This document shows, in pieces, positions 50,362 through 58,642 of a DNA stretch of 64,000 nt (positions within the stretch are counted from its first letter, which is position 1; each line of letters starts with the position of its first letter). The notes beneath the pieces are model-generated. The model was given only the letters and a program-made list of their open reading frames with translations, had not been told where the DNA came from and ran no database searches. The translations under genes and the position numbers were made by a program. The stretch comes from DATJGR01 sp963812255. Its GTDB lineage: Bacteria; Pseudomonadota; Gammaproteobacteria; Pseudomonadales; Azotimanducaceae. The DNA lies in NCBI GenBank assembly GCA_963812255.1, contig CAWEUM010000003.1:186001-250000 (forward strand), read 5' to 3'.

Positions 50362-52377
50362 TTATTCCGGCAGATTCATCCTGCGTAGGAGTGCCTTGTA
50401 GCGTGGGTCATCGACCAAGCTTTTGAACAGCGGGTCGCCGAGGATTGTGAGAAGCCCAATATCCCGTTGCTGGTACGCGCGCTCGAGCCATTGAAATGCG
50501 AGATCGTCGTCACCGCGATAGGCGTAGGCACTGGCCACAGGATAAGCACCGAGTTCCTTCCAGTGCGCAATCAGCTCCTTCTGCGCCTCATCCGCTTCCG
50601 CTTTCTGGCCGGTTGCCTGCAGCACTACAGGTAGGAACAGCATTCGATATCCCTCGTTAGTCTCCTGCTGCGTGATCGCGAGCGCCGCTTCCGGTTCCCG
50701 TGCCGCTAGCAGCGTCTTGCTGAGCGACCAACGTGCTTCGGTGAACCGCGGCGCGATCTTGAGCAACCTTCGAAACAGTGCTTCTGCCTCAGTGTAGCGA
50801 CCAGCGTTGTACAGGGTCGTTCCGAGGGTCCAGATCACAATGGTGTTGAGTGGATCGCGCGTAAGTGCCAAGCGCAATTGTCGCTCCGCATCGTCCCAAC
50901 GACCGAGCGTGCAAGAGAGCCATGCAGAGATCTGAAGCGCATCTGGATTAGTGGGATCAATCGAAAGCGCTCGGCGCCCTTCCTTCTCAGCGGCCTCCCA
51001 GTCCCAGTCCAAGGTTCGATATATGTAACTCAGCTCAGCGTGCGCTTCTGCAAGATCTGGACTGATTTGCAATGCGTGCAGCGCGATCTGTCGTGCGTGC
51101 TCATAGCCGTCTCGCTGGCCCTCGGTAGACCCATAATCAGTCTTCGCCGTGACAGCCAGCGATAGCCCAGACCAGGCCAGGCCGTAGCTCGCGTCGAGCT
51201 TGATCGCTTGCTCCAGAAATTCAGTTGCGGCGTCTATGGACGGCGCATTGCCCTCGTTGATTGCACTCTTCGCCCGTAGGTACAACTGGTATGCCTCAAG
51301 GTTCTGTGTGCCCCCTCTTTGACGATTCAGTTCGCCACCCATCAGCTTGATCTGCAGCGCCTGAACGACTGCGTCGGCAATCTCATCCTGCACCTTGAAT
51401 ATGTCGCTCAGTTCGCGGTCGTAGGTCTGCGACCATAGGTGATAGCCGTTGTCCGCTCGAACGAGCTGTGCTGTGACGCGTAGATGGTCACCTGATCGCC
51501 GAATGCTACCCTCGAGAATGTTTGCGACTCCCAGTGTTCGGGCGATTTCGGGAATCGGCGTAGGTTTGTCTTTGAAGTAGAACGACGAGGTTCGTGCAGG
51601 AACGAGTAGATCGGGAACCTGCGCAAGCAGATTCAGGATCTCCTCGGCCATCCCATCCGCCAAGTATTCCTGGTCCTTCTTCTCGCTCATGTCCGTGAAC
51701 GGCAAAACGGCAATGGACTTCTCGGAGATCGTGGCAGTCGCAGCAGGGGTGGTCGTCGACGCGGCTGAAGGACCCGGTGGCTCGCTTGGGATTTGCTTCG
51801 ACAGCCAAGATTTCTCGACGACTGACAAGCCGACCGCAAGCACCAGGACACCGACGGCGCCAGATACCACCCATTTCGCAGCCGACGCGGCCTTTGGGAG
51901 ATTCGCTCCTGGCCTATCGAGCCGCGTCTGCGGTTGTGCTGCACCAGCCCCATCTACATGACGCCCGACCGCTTCCGCGAGTTTCGCAGTTGCCTTATCC
52001 GCGCCATCGGTCCCCATGTCGATCCATTGGCTCTCGCTGAGAAAATACTCGAATGCGGGGCTTAGCGTGGCTGTGTCGGCACGAATCGCTAGGATCGGGC
52101 GGCCCTTCGACGACGCTCGCTCGATCTCCTTACCAACATGCGCCGAGGCGATGGCGTGTTCGGATAGCACCAGCACGAGCATTTTTGCGTCGTTGATCGC
52201 CCGCACGATGCCATCGGCATACAGCGATCCTGGAGCTACGTCCCGAGGTGCAATCCAGCAGCGGAGTCCACGCTGTTCCAGGGACTCGACGATGGAATTG
52301 GCGATCGCCGCATCTTGGGACGCGTAGCTGACGAACACATCGCGACCTGAGGTTGCCTCGGTAGAGCCCACGGTCAT
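50362..52377 (-). CDS. TIR-transmembrane-TolB/FlgO-TPR protein
   Basis: 671 residues. TIR_2 domain at ~12-135 (DVFVSYASQDAAIANSIVES, RCWIAPRDVAPGSLY) with a candidate catalytic Glu84 in HVGKEIERAS. One transmembrane helix at ~169-186. Residues ~221-345 match the TolB-N/FlgO-like domain found beside adenylate-cyclase regulators (KSIAVLPFTDMSEKKDQEYLADG, LEGSIRRSGDHLRVTAQLV). From ~355 a run of TPR helices reaches the C-terminus. So a cytoplasmic NADase-type TIR is joined through the membrane to an extracytoplasmic sensor/scaffold. Last island gene before the integrase relic; a defence or signalling role is inference. Confidence 0.85.
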   Translation of the reverse strand: MTVGSTEATSGRDVFVSYASQDAAIANSIVESLEQRGLRCWIAPRDVAPGSLYADGIVRAINDAKMLVLVLSEHAIASAHVGKEIERASSKGRPILAIRADTATLSPAFEYFLSESQWIDMGTDGADKATAKLAEAVGRHVDGAGAAQPQTRLDRPGANLPKAASAAKWVVSGAVGVLVLAVGLSVVEKSWLSKQIPSEPPGPSAASTTTPAATATISEKSIAVLPFTDMSEKKDQEYLADGMAEEILNLLAQVPDLLVPARTSSFYFKDKPTPIPEIARTLGVANILEGSIRRSGDHLRVTAQLVRADNGYHLWSQTYDRELSDIFKVQDEIADAVVQALQIKLMGGELNRQRGGTQNLEAYQLYLRAKSAINEGNAPSIDAATEFLEQAIKLDASYGLAWSGLSLAVTAKTDYGSTEGQRDGYEHARQIALHALQISPDLAEAHAELSYIYRTLDWDWEAAEKEGRRALSIDPTNPDALQISAWLSCTLGRWDDAERQLRLALTRDPLNTIVIWTLGTTLYNAGRYTEAEALFRRLLKIAPRFTEARWSLSKTLLAAREPEAALAITQQETNEGYRMLFLPVVLQATGQKAEADEAQKELIAHWKELGAYPVASAYAYRGDDDLAFQWLERAYQQRDIGLLTILGDPLFKSLVDDPRYKALLRRMNLPE

Positions 52378-52440
52378 CCGGGGAATATTCGGTGATGCCT
52401 ATCGACGGATACTACTGGCACGCGAGAACGCTACCTAATG

Positions 52441-52599
52441 CCCAGAGCCACCGGGGGGGGGCTGTCAGAGTCCTTCACCTTTCATGACCTGAAAGCCAAA
52501 GGCGTTTCGGATCACTCCCAGAAGGCCAGCGGTCATCGAAGCGAAAAGATGAAGCGTGTTTACGACCGAGTTCCAGGAATAGTTGTCGCGACTCGCTAG
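52441..52599 (+). pseudogene. Tyrosine-integrase C-terminal remnant
   Basis: The frame reads SFTFHDLKAKGVSDHSQKASGHRSEKMKRVYDR and ends at TAG 52599. This is the end of a phage/island tyrosine recombinase: HDLxAKG (the usual Arg is Lys here), the SGHRS His box and the YDR nucleophile Tyr. The N-terminal two thirds are absent. It lies 72 bases from the 3' end of tRNA-Arg. Confidence 0.8.
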
Positions 52600-52670
52600 T
52601 TTTTGTCTGAAGCTTTGTCTGAAATCATCCGAGTTGTCAGTGATCGCTAACTCCGCAAGCCACCAGAATG

Positions 52671-52747
52671 TGGCGCGCCCGGACGGATTCGAACCGCCGG
52701 CCACCTGGTTCGAAGCCAGGTGCTCTATCCAGCTGAGCTACGGGCGC
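52671..52747 (-). tRNA. tRNA-Arg(TCG)
   Basis: Cloverleaf on the minus strand: acceptor GCGCCCG/CGGGCGC, D-arm AGCTCAGCTGGATAGAGC, anticodon stem CCTGG/CCAGG with loop CTTCGAA (anticodon TCG), T-arm GGCGGTTCGAATCCGTC, discriminator G and encoded CCA. It decodes CGA. Its 3' end faces the accessory island and is the probable integration target. Confidence 0.97.
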
Positions 52748-52777
52748 AGAACTCCTAACGGTCTAATTCGGTCGCGA

Positions 52778-54478
52778 TCAACGCACCAGCCGACCCGGCA
52801 ACGCGTCGGTCGCCTCGCCGTTGCGGTAGGTCACCTCGCCGCTGACGATCGTAGCGAGGTAACCGTCTGCGCGCTGCTCCAATCTGGATCCTCCGGCGGG
52901 CAGATCGCTAACCATCTGTGGCACGCGGACGCGCAGGTTGTCGTAGTCGATGATGTTGAGGTCGGCTTTCATACCCGGCGCGATTACTCCGCGGTCGAAT
53001 AAGTTCACTGCGCGCGCGGTGTCGTGCGTCTGCCGCTTCACCAACGTCGCGAGATCGATGCGCTCGCCGCGTGTGCGGTCGCGCCCCCAGTGTGCGAGCA
53101 GATAGGTGGAGAAGCTGGCATCGCAGATGGTGCCGACGTGCGCGCCACCATCACCGAGCCCCATCACACAGTCGTCGCTCAAGATCATGTCGCGGCAGCA
53201 ATCGAGATTGAATTCCGCATAGTTTGCAAACGGGCTGAACAGCAGTTGCGTGCCGCCGTTTTCGAGCAGCAGATCGTAGGCGAGATCGAGCGGCGCGCGC
53301 CCCATCGCGCGGGCGCGCGGCCCGATCGCGGTTTCCGGCGCCGGTTCGTAATCCGGCGGATCGCTCATCAGCCAGATGCGGTCGAAGTCGCCGACCAGCC
53401 GCTTCAGACGCGCAAACGACGACGCCGGTTCTTCCGCCAGGATCTTCGCCTTCACGGCTGGATCTTTGAGTTTTGCCACCCGCTCCGGCAGCGGCAGCTT
53501 CGCGATCGCCATGTACGACGGCCGCATCAGCAGCGGATTCAGTGTCGTCGACAAGCCGAGCACGATACCAATGGGTCGCGGCGCCACCTGACCGCGCATC
53601 ACATGCCCCGCACCCGCATTGCTTTGGATGCGGCCCAGGATCTTCTTCCAGCCGTTCGGCGATAGGCCTTGCGCCAACGAGATTGAAATGGGGCGACCGC
53701 TCATCTGCGACATCCGCTCGACGATGCCGAACTCTTCCTCCAGATCGCCGAAGTCGGAGATCAATTCCAGCACGCCGTGATTGGCATCCTTCAAGCCCAT
53801 TGCGATGCCGACGAGTTCGTCTGCTTCCGCCGTCAGCGACGGTGTCGGCGCGCCGGTACTGCTGCGGTGATTCAACGTCCGCGATGTCGAAAAACCGATC
53901 GCGCCGGCGGCGGCCGCTTCGCGCGCGAGTATGCGCATCTGCGCGATATCGTCCTGAGTTGCCGGCTCCCGATTCGCGCCCCGCTCACCCATCACGTACA
54001 CGCGCAGCGCCGCATGCGGCAACTGCGCGGCGATATCCATGTCGAAACGTCGCTGCGACAGATAGTCGAGATACTGCGGGAACGTTTCCCACGCCCACGA
54101 CAATCCCTCGTGCAGCGCCGCGCCCGGGATGTCCTCCACGCCTTCCATCAGTTCAATCAACAGATCGTGATCGGTGCGCTTCACCGGCGCGAAGCCAACG
54201 CCGCAATTGCCCATCACCACCGTCGTCACGCCGTGATGATTCGACGGCGCCATCCGCGACGCCCACGTGGCCTGTCCGTCGTAGTGCGTGTGTATGTCGA
54301 CGAAGCCCGGCGTGACGATCGCGCCATCGGCCTTGATTTCGCGGTGCGCCGCGCCGCCCACCACGTCACCGACCGCAACGATCTTGCCGGCATTGATCGC
54401 GATGTCGCCGCAACTCGATGCAGCACCTGTGCCGTCGATGATGTTGCCGCCACGAATGATCAAATCGTATTTCGCCAT
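52778..54478 (-). CDS. N-acyl-D-amino-acid deacylase-type amidohydrolase (first)
   Basis: 566 residues from ATG 54478 (AGGATAGGA upstream). Amidohydrolase fold: DLIIRGGNIIDGTG, metal motif VTPGFVDIHTHYDGQATW, HHGVTTVVMGNCGVGFAP, and the late Asp in GLGDGGAHVGTICDAS. Such zinc enzymes hydrolyse N-acyl-D-amino acids or related amides. It follows a paralog by four bases, so the pair is co-translated. Confidence 0.9.
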   Translation of the reverse strand: MAKYDLIIRGGNIIDGTGAASSCGDIAINAGKIVAVGDVVGGAAHREIKADGAIVTPGFVDIHTHYDGQATWASRMAPSNHHGVTTVVMGNCGVGFAPVKRTDHDLLIELMEGVEDIPGAALHEGLSWAWETFPQYLDYLSQRRFDMDIAAQLPHAALRVYVMGERGANREPATQDDIAQMRILAREAAAAGAIGFSTSRTLNHRSSTGAPTPSLTAEADELVGIAMGLKDANHGVLELISDFGDLEEEFGIVERMSQMSGRPISISLAQGLSPNGWKKILGRIQSNAGAGHVMRGQVAPRPIGIVLGLSTTLNPLLMRPSYMAIAKLPLPERVAKLKDPAVKAKILAEEPASSFARLKRLVGDFDRIWLMSDPPDYEPAPETAIGPRARAMGRAPLDLAYDLLLENGGTQLLFSPFANYAEFNLDCCRDMILSDDCVMGLGDGGAHVGTICDASFSTYLLAHWGRDRTRGERIDLATLVKRQTHDTARAVNLFDRGVIAPGMKADLNIIDYDNLRVRVPQMVSDLPAGGSRLEQRADGYLATIVSGEVTYRNGEATDALPGRLVR

Positions 54479-54482
54479 ATTC

Positions 54483-56207
54483 CTATCCTCGTGCAGCCCC
54501 ATTTTGCGTCGCCAGAGGTCCGCGAATCAGCCGGCCCGGCAACGCGCCGGTGTGTTCGTTGTTCCGCAGCAGCACTTCGCCGCCGACGATCGTCGCCAAC
54601 ATGCCGTCTGCGGTCTGCTTCAGGCGCTTTGCACCGGCGGGCAGGTCGTGCACGACGTCGGGCATCCGCGGACCCACCGTGTCCGGGTCGAACACGGCAA
54701 AATCTCCCGCCATCCCGACGCGCAGCAGACCGCGATCGTGCAGCCCCCACAGCGAGGCGGTATCGAACGTGATCAGCCGCACCGCTTCTTCCAGCGTGAA
54801 CGCCTGCTTTTCGCGCACCCAGTGCGACAGCAGATGTGTCTGCAACGAACTGTCCATGATCTGTGCGACGTGCGCGCCTGAGTCCGAGAACGTCACGACG
54901 GAGCGCGGGTGCTTCATCATTTCGAGCACGTGACTCTGATCTTCATTCGCAATCGGCTGCCGGAAGAACACCTTGAAATCGTGCTCGAGCGCGATGTCGA
55001 TCATCGCTTCGGCAGGGTGCACGCCGCGCTCGCGCGCGATATCGGACATGCGCTGCGGCTCGTTCGACATCGTGTCCATCAGGAATACCCAATCCCAATC
55101 CGGCGGCCGCGCCTCAGCGCCGACGATGCGCGGACCCGTGTACGGTGCCGATGCCACGTCGACCAACGCGCGCTTGATCGACGGATCGCGCAGCTTCTCT
55201 TTCTGCTGCGCGAGTGGCAGACAGCGAATGTCTTTCCATACGTCCCATTTGTCGAACGGGGTATAGCCTTCGAACGACAACAACACATTCAAGGCGCGCG
55301 AATGGGCCTGAATCGCCATGCGCCCGCCCGCGTTGGTGGTTTCATCGGCGAGCTCGAAATACGGCCGCCAGAAATCCGGTGCCGCGCGCACCGAGAACAT
55401 GCCGAACGTGATCGGCACACGTGATTCCACCGCAAGATCTCTCAGCCGATCGAAATACTCCCGAATGCGCTGCGGATCGCGACCGGGCGTTTCCCCGGCG
55501 ATCTCGAAGATGCCGCTGTTCAGTTCACCCATCGCGTTGACGATCGAGCGCACTTCGCGCCAGTCGGCAACGCGGCTCGCAACGGGACGTTCGTCGGCGG
55601 TGATGTGGTTGTGTGTACGCGACGTCGAGAAGCCGATCGCGCCCGCCTGCAACGCTTCTTTGACCAGCGCGCACATGCGCTTCAGATCATCCTCACTCGC
55701 CGTTTCGACGAATGCGCGCTCGCCCATCACGTAGGTGCGCAACGCGGAGTGGCCCATGTACCCGGCGTAGTTGATGCCCTTCGGTAATCCGTCGACGGTG
55801 TCCAGGAACTGCGGGAACGATTCCCAACTCCACTTGATGCCGGCCAGCATCGATTCGCGTGAGATGTCTTCGGCGCGTTCGAGATTGCGGAACACCAGAT
55901 CCGCGTCCGCGGATTTGCACGGCGCCAGCGTAAACCCACAGTTGCCCATCACCGCCGTCGTGACGCCGTGATAACAGGAGCACGACCCGATCGGATCCCA
56001 GAATACCTGCGCATCCATGTGGGTGTGACCGTCGACGAATCCAGGCGTCACCACATGACCCTCGGCATCGATCGTCTGACGCGCCTTTGAATCGATACGA
56101 CCGATTGCCGCAATCCGACCGCCGGATACCGCGACATCCGCGCGATAGCGCGGCGCACCGGAACCGTCGATCACGCTGCCGTTCTTGATGACGAGGTCGT
56201 AAGCCAT
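54483..56207 (-). CDS. N-acyl-D-amino-acid deacylase-type amidohydrolase (second)
   Basis: 574 residues; AYDLVIKNGSVIDGSGAPRYRADV, GFVDGHTHMDAQVFWDP, CYHGVTTAVMGNCGFTLAP, and SDSGAHVAQIMDSSLQT. Same fold and length as the downstream gene. GGAGG lies seven bases before the ATG. First gene of the two-gene operon; the difference IHTHYDGQ versus GHTHMDAQ near the metal site hints at distinct substrates. Confidence 0.9.
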   Translation of the reverse strand: MAYDLVIKNGSVIDGSGAPRYRADVAVSGGRIAAIGRIDSKARQTIDAEGHVVTPGFVDGHTHMDAQVFWDPIGSCSCYHGVTTAVMGNCGFTLAPCKSADADLVFRNLERAEDISRESMLAGIKWSWESFPQFLDTVDGLPKGINYAGYMGHSALRTYVMGERAFVETASEDDLKRMCALVKEALQAGAIGFSTSRTHNHITADERPVASRVADWREVRSIVNAMGELNSGIFEIAGETPGRDPQRIREYFDRLRDLAVESRVPITFGMFSVRAAPDFWRPYFELADETTNAGGRMAIQAHSRALNVLLSFEGYTPFDKWDVWKDIRCLPLAQQKEKLRDPSIKRALVDVASAPYTGPRIVGAEARPPDWDWVFLMDTMSNEPQRMSDIARERGVHPAEAMIDIALEHDFKVFFRQPIANEDQSHVLEMMKHPRSVVTFSDSGAHVAQIMDSSLQTHLLSHWVREKQAFTLEEAVRLITFDTASLWGLHDRGLLRVGMAGDFAVFDPDTVGPRMPDVVHDLPAGAKRLKQTADGMLATIVGGEVLLRNNEHTGALPGRLIRGPLATQNGAARG

Positions 56208-56331
56208 TCTTGCCTCCGTTTCACGGCGCGATGAGCTTTGGAGTCTATCACCGCAATTGCGGCGTCTGCGATCGCTTCCTAGACTGTGGCGCGTCGGAGC
56301 TCATGGGGGCTCGTCAATGGAGAAGCGCCTT

Positions 56332-57483
56332 ATGCATCGCAGAATCGTTCGCATCGTCCTGGCTGTGCTCGCGTTGGCTGCGTGCGGTCACGTCGCGGCG
56401 GCTGACGCGGCAGCGAGCAATGGCGTATCGCATCCGACGCAGGCTGTCACGGAATCGGCGCCCATCACGCCGGCGACGAAGACGGAATTTCTCGACGCGT
56501 ACAAGCACTACCAGCAGCTCGTCGCCGATGGCAAACGCAAGGAGGCGCTGCCGTACGCGGCGACGGCCTATCGACTTGGTTTACAGCTTTACGGTGAAGA
56601 TCACGCAAACAGCGCCGCGTTGGCGCTGAATTATGGCGACACGCTGGCCCGCACCGGCCATCGCAAAGAGGCCATCGAGATGCTCGACAGGGCGATCGAT
56701 CTGTACAAAAAGCACTATGGTGCGGACGCGAAGGAAATGGTCGATCCGATCATGGCGCGCGCGGAGGCCAATGGCGCATGGAATCCGGACGAACAACGCA
56801 AATATTTCGACGAGGCGATCGACATCGCCGAACACACGTCCAAGCCGGAGGATCTGCTGGTGGCCCATCTGAACGTCGAGGCGGGCATTCACCTGCTTCG
56901 CGACGGAAATGTCGACACATCGAAGGACTATCTCGACGACGGCTACAAGCAATACAAAAAGCAGGTCGCAGCGACCGACTCACGCTTGCTGATCGCCGCA
57001 TTCTGGCTGGGAAAATACGAACTCGCCGTCAACAAGCCGCACGCTGCGGAGCCGCATTTCAACGAAGTGCTTGCCGCAACCAACGGCACCAGTACCGACC
57101 CGCTCACCGAAGCGGCGCATGCGTTGCTCGTGGTGACGTATGAGGAACTCGGCGAGTCCGAAAAGGCGACGCCGCATTGCATCGCCGTTGCTCGGGTCCA
57201 GCCGTGGAACGGCAACACCGAGCCCAAGGCGCTTTACAGCAAGATGCCGGACTATCCAGCGGATGCGAAGGGCCGCGATGGCTACGCCTTGATCGAATTC
57301 ACGATCGACGCAACCGGCGCGGTACGCAATCCCAAGCTGTTGAAGACCGAAGGCAGCGACGCCTTCGGCGCGCCGGGCCTGAGCGCGATCCAATCGTGGC
57401 GCTACGCGCCGCGCCTCGTCGATGGCAAGCCGGTCGATACCACCGGCGTGAAAACGAAAGTCGAGTTCAAGCTGACGCCGTAA
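56332..57483 (+). CDS. TPR protein with C-terminal TonB domain
   Basis: 383 residues. Signal peptide RIVRIVLAVLALAACGHVAAA; TPR-type helices from ~50 to 270 (HANSAALALNYGDTLARTGHRKEAIEMLDRA...); then a TonB C-terminal domain (YPADAKGRDGYALIEFTIDATGAVRNPKLL ... SAIQSWRYAPRLVDGKPV). ATG 56332 is used because GGAG lies nine bases ahead; ATG 56317 is possible. No membrane anchor beyond the signal, so it is a periplasmic TonB-like protein rather than a classical energiser. Confidence 0.85.
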   Translation: MHRRIVRIVLAVLALAACGHVAAADAAASNGVSHPTQAVTESAPITPATKTEFLDAYKHYQQLVADGKRKEALPYAATAYRLGLQLYGEDHANSAALALNYGDTLARTGHRKEAIEMLDRAIDLYKKHYGADAKEMVDPIMARAEANGAWNPDEQRKYFDEAIDIAEHTSKPEDLLVAHLNVEAGIHLLRDGNVDTSKDYLDDGYKQYKKQVAATDSRLLIAAFWLGKYELAVNKPHAAEPHFNEVLAATNGTSTDPLTEAAHALLVVTYEELGESEKATPHCIAVARVQPWNGNTEPKALYSKMPDYPADAKGRDGYALIEFTIDATGAVRNPKLLKTEGSDAFGAPGLSAIQSWRYAPRLVDGKPVDTTGVKTKVEFKLTP

Positions 57484-57493
57484 GAAGAAATGA

Positions 57494-57517
57494 GGGTCAG
57501 AGTCGCTCTGCCCCCCT
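57494..57517. terminator. GGGTCAGAG-type hairpin with T tail
   Basis: GGGTCAGAG and CTCTGCCCC around TCG, followed by TTTT. Between convergent genes; a member of the dispersed repeat family. It overlaps the last codons of the asparaginase. Confidence 0.65.
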
Positions 57518-58000
57518 TTTGAGGACGAAGCGATTCGTTGCGCGATCTTTGCGTACGCGCGCGGCGTCGAACACCTGACCGTTCATCGCGATGTAGACGC
57601 CGGGGGGTAGTGTCTGCACGGCGCCGAATGCCATGCCGACGTTGAACGCCGCGTCGGTGTTGGCGAAACGCGCCGGCGACAGCGCGCCGGTCAACACGAT
57701 CGTCTTGCCAGCGATCGTGCGGAGCACGGCTGCGGTCTGCGTCATCGTGTCGGTGCCGTGGGTGACGACGACGCGGGTATTCACCGCGGCGGCGATGGTG
57801 TCGCGAATCGCTTCACGGTCGGCGTCGGTCAGGTCGAGGCTGTCCTTGCGCAGCACTTCGAGCGTTTCGAACGGCACATGAACATGCGCTTCGCGCAGCA
57901 GATCGCCAACCATCGAGCGACCCACTTCGAATTCACTTTTTGCATCGAAGTACACCTTGTCGATGGTGCCGCCGGTGGTGACGACGAGGATCATCTGCAT
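57497..58000 (-). CDS. Short asparaginase-domain protein
   Basis: 167 residues. N-terminal asparaginase domain only: ILVVTTGGTIDKVYF with the first catalytic Thr and VVVTHGTDTMTQTA with the second Thr-Asp pair, then IVLTGALSPARF. The C-terminal domain of full-length asparaginases is missing, as in other single-domain homologues of about 160 residues. ATG 58000 is preferred (GGGGGC ahead). Activity on asparagine is uncertain. Confidence 0.85.
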   Translation of the reverse strand: MQMILVVTTGGTIDKVYFDAKSEFEVGRSMVGDLLREAHVHVPFETLEVLRKDSLDLTDADREAIRDTIAAAVNTRVVVTHGTDTMTQTAAVLRTIAGKTIVLTGALSPARFANTDAAFNVGMAFGAVQTLPPGVYIAMNGQVFDAARVRKDRATNRFVLKRGAERL

Positions 58001-58040
58001 GCCCCCAACGCCTGCATCTACGGGGCTCACATCTGCGGGC

Positions 58041-58634
58041 TCATATCTGGATACGCGGCTGCAGCCACGTCTCGATACGGGGCGGCCGATGGTCTTCGAA
58101 ACGCGCCAGCAACCGTTGCGGGTCATCGTCGACCAGCAGCAGATCCCGATGTTCGCAGCGCACGAAGCCCTGCTCCACCGCGTGATCGAGGAATTTCAGC
58201 AGCGAATCGAAATAGCCGTCGACGTTCAACACGCCGCACGGCTTCCCGTGCAGGCCGAGCTGCGCCCACGTCAGAATTTCGAACAGCTCCTCCAATGTGC
58301 CGAAGCCGCCCGGCAACGCGACGAAGCCGTCGGCCAGCGCCGCCATCGTCGCTTTGCGTTCGTGCATCGAGTCGACGACCGTGAGTTCGGTCAGCCCACG
58401 ATGGCCCACCTCGCGCTGCATCAGCGCGTGCGGGATCACGCCGATCACCCGGCCGCCGCACGCAAGCATCGTATCGGCCAGCACGCCCATCAGACCCACA
58501 CAGCCTCCGCCGTAGACGAGTTCAATATCGCGAGCGGCCAGCACATCTGCGAATGTGGCCGCGGCGGCGCGATGCGCGGCATTGACGCCGAGACTCGACC
58601 CCGTAAAAACGCAGATCCGTTTCATGTCGAGCAT
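58041..58634 (-). CDS. LOG-family nucleotide phosphoribohydrolase
   Basis: 197 residues. KRICVFTGSSLG, VYGGGCVGLMGVLADT, and the active-site PGGFGTLEELFEILTWAQLG are the Lonely-Guy signatures; these enzymes release the base from cytokinin or AMP-type nucleotides. ATG 58634; ATG 58625 is close behind. Forty bases ahead of the asparaginase gene on the same strand. Confidence 0.92.
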   Translation of the reverse strand: MLDMKRICVFTGSSLGVNAAHRAAAATFADVLAARDIELVYGGGCVGLMGVLADTMLACGGRVIGVIPHALMQREVGHRGLTELTVVDSMHERKATMAALADGFVALPGGFGTLEELFEILTWAQLGLHGKPCGVLNVDGYFDSLLKFLDHAVEQGFVRCEHRDLLLVDDDPQRLLARFEDHRPPRIETWLQPRIQI

Positions 58635-58642
58635 TCGCCGAA

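Larger units (their letters stand above)
40480..52670. mobile_element. Decayed tRNA-Arg-associated genomic island
   Basis: Right edge: tyrosine-integrase tail at 52441-52599 and the 3' end of tRNA-Arg at 52671. Inside: two istB relics in the same orientation, several frameshifted genes, long direct repeats around a GrpB gene, and a 26-base exact fragment of the same tRNA at 48895. Genes have looser spacing and lower G+C than the flanks. The left edge is not defined by a repeat; 40.48 kb is where core-like genes stop. Confidence 0.55.
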
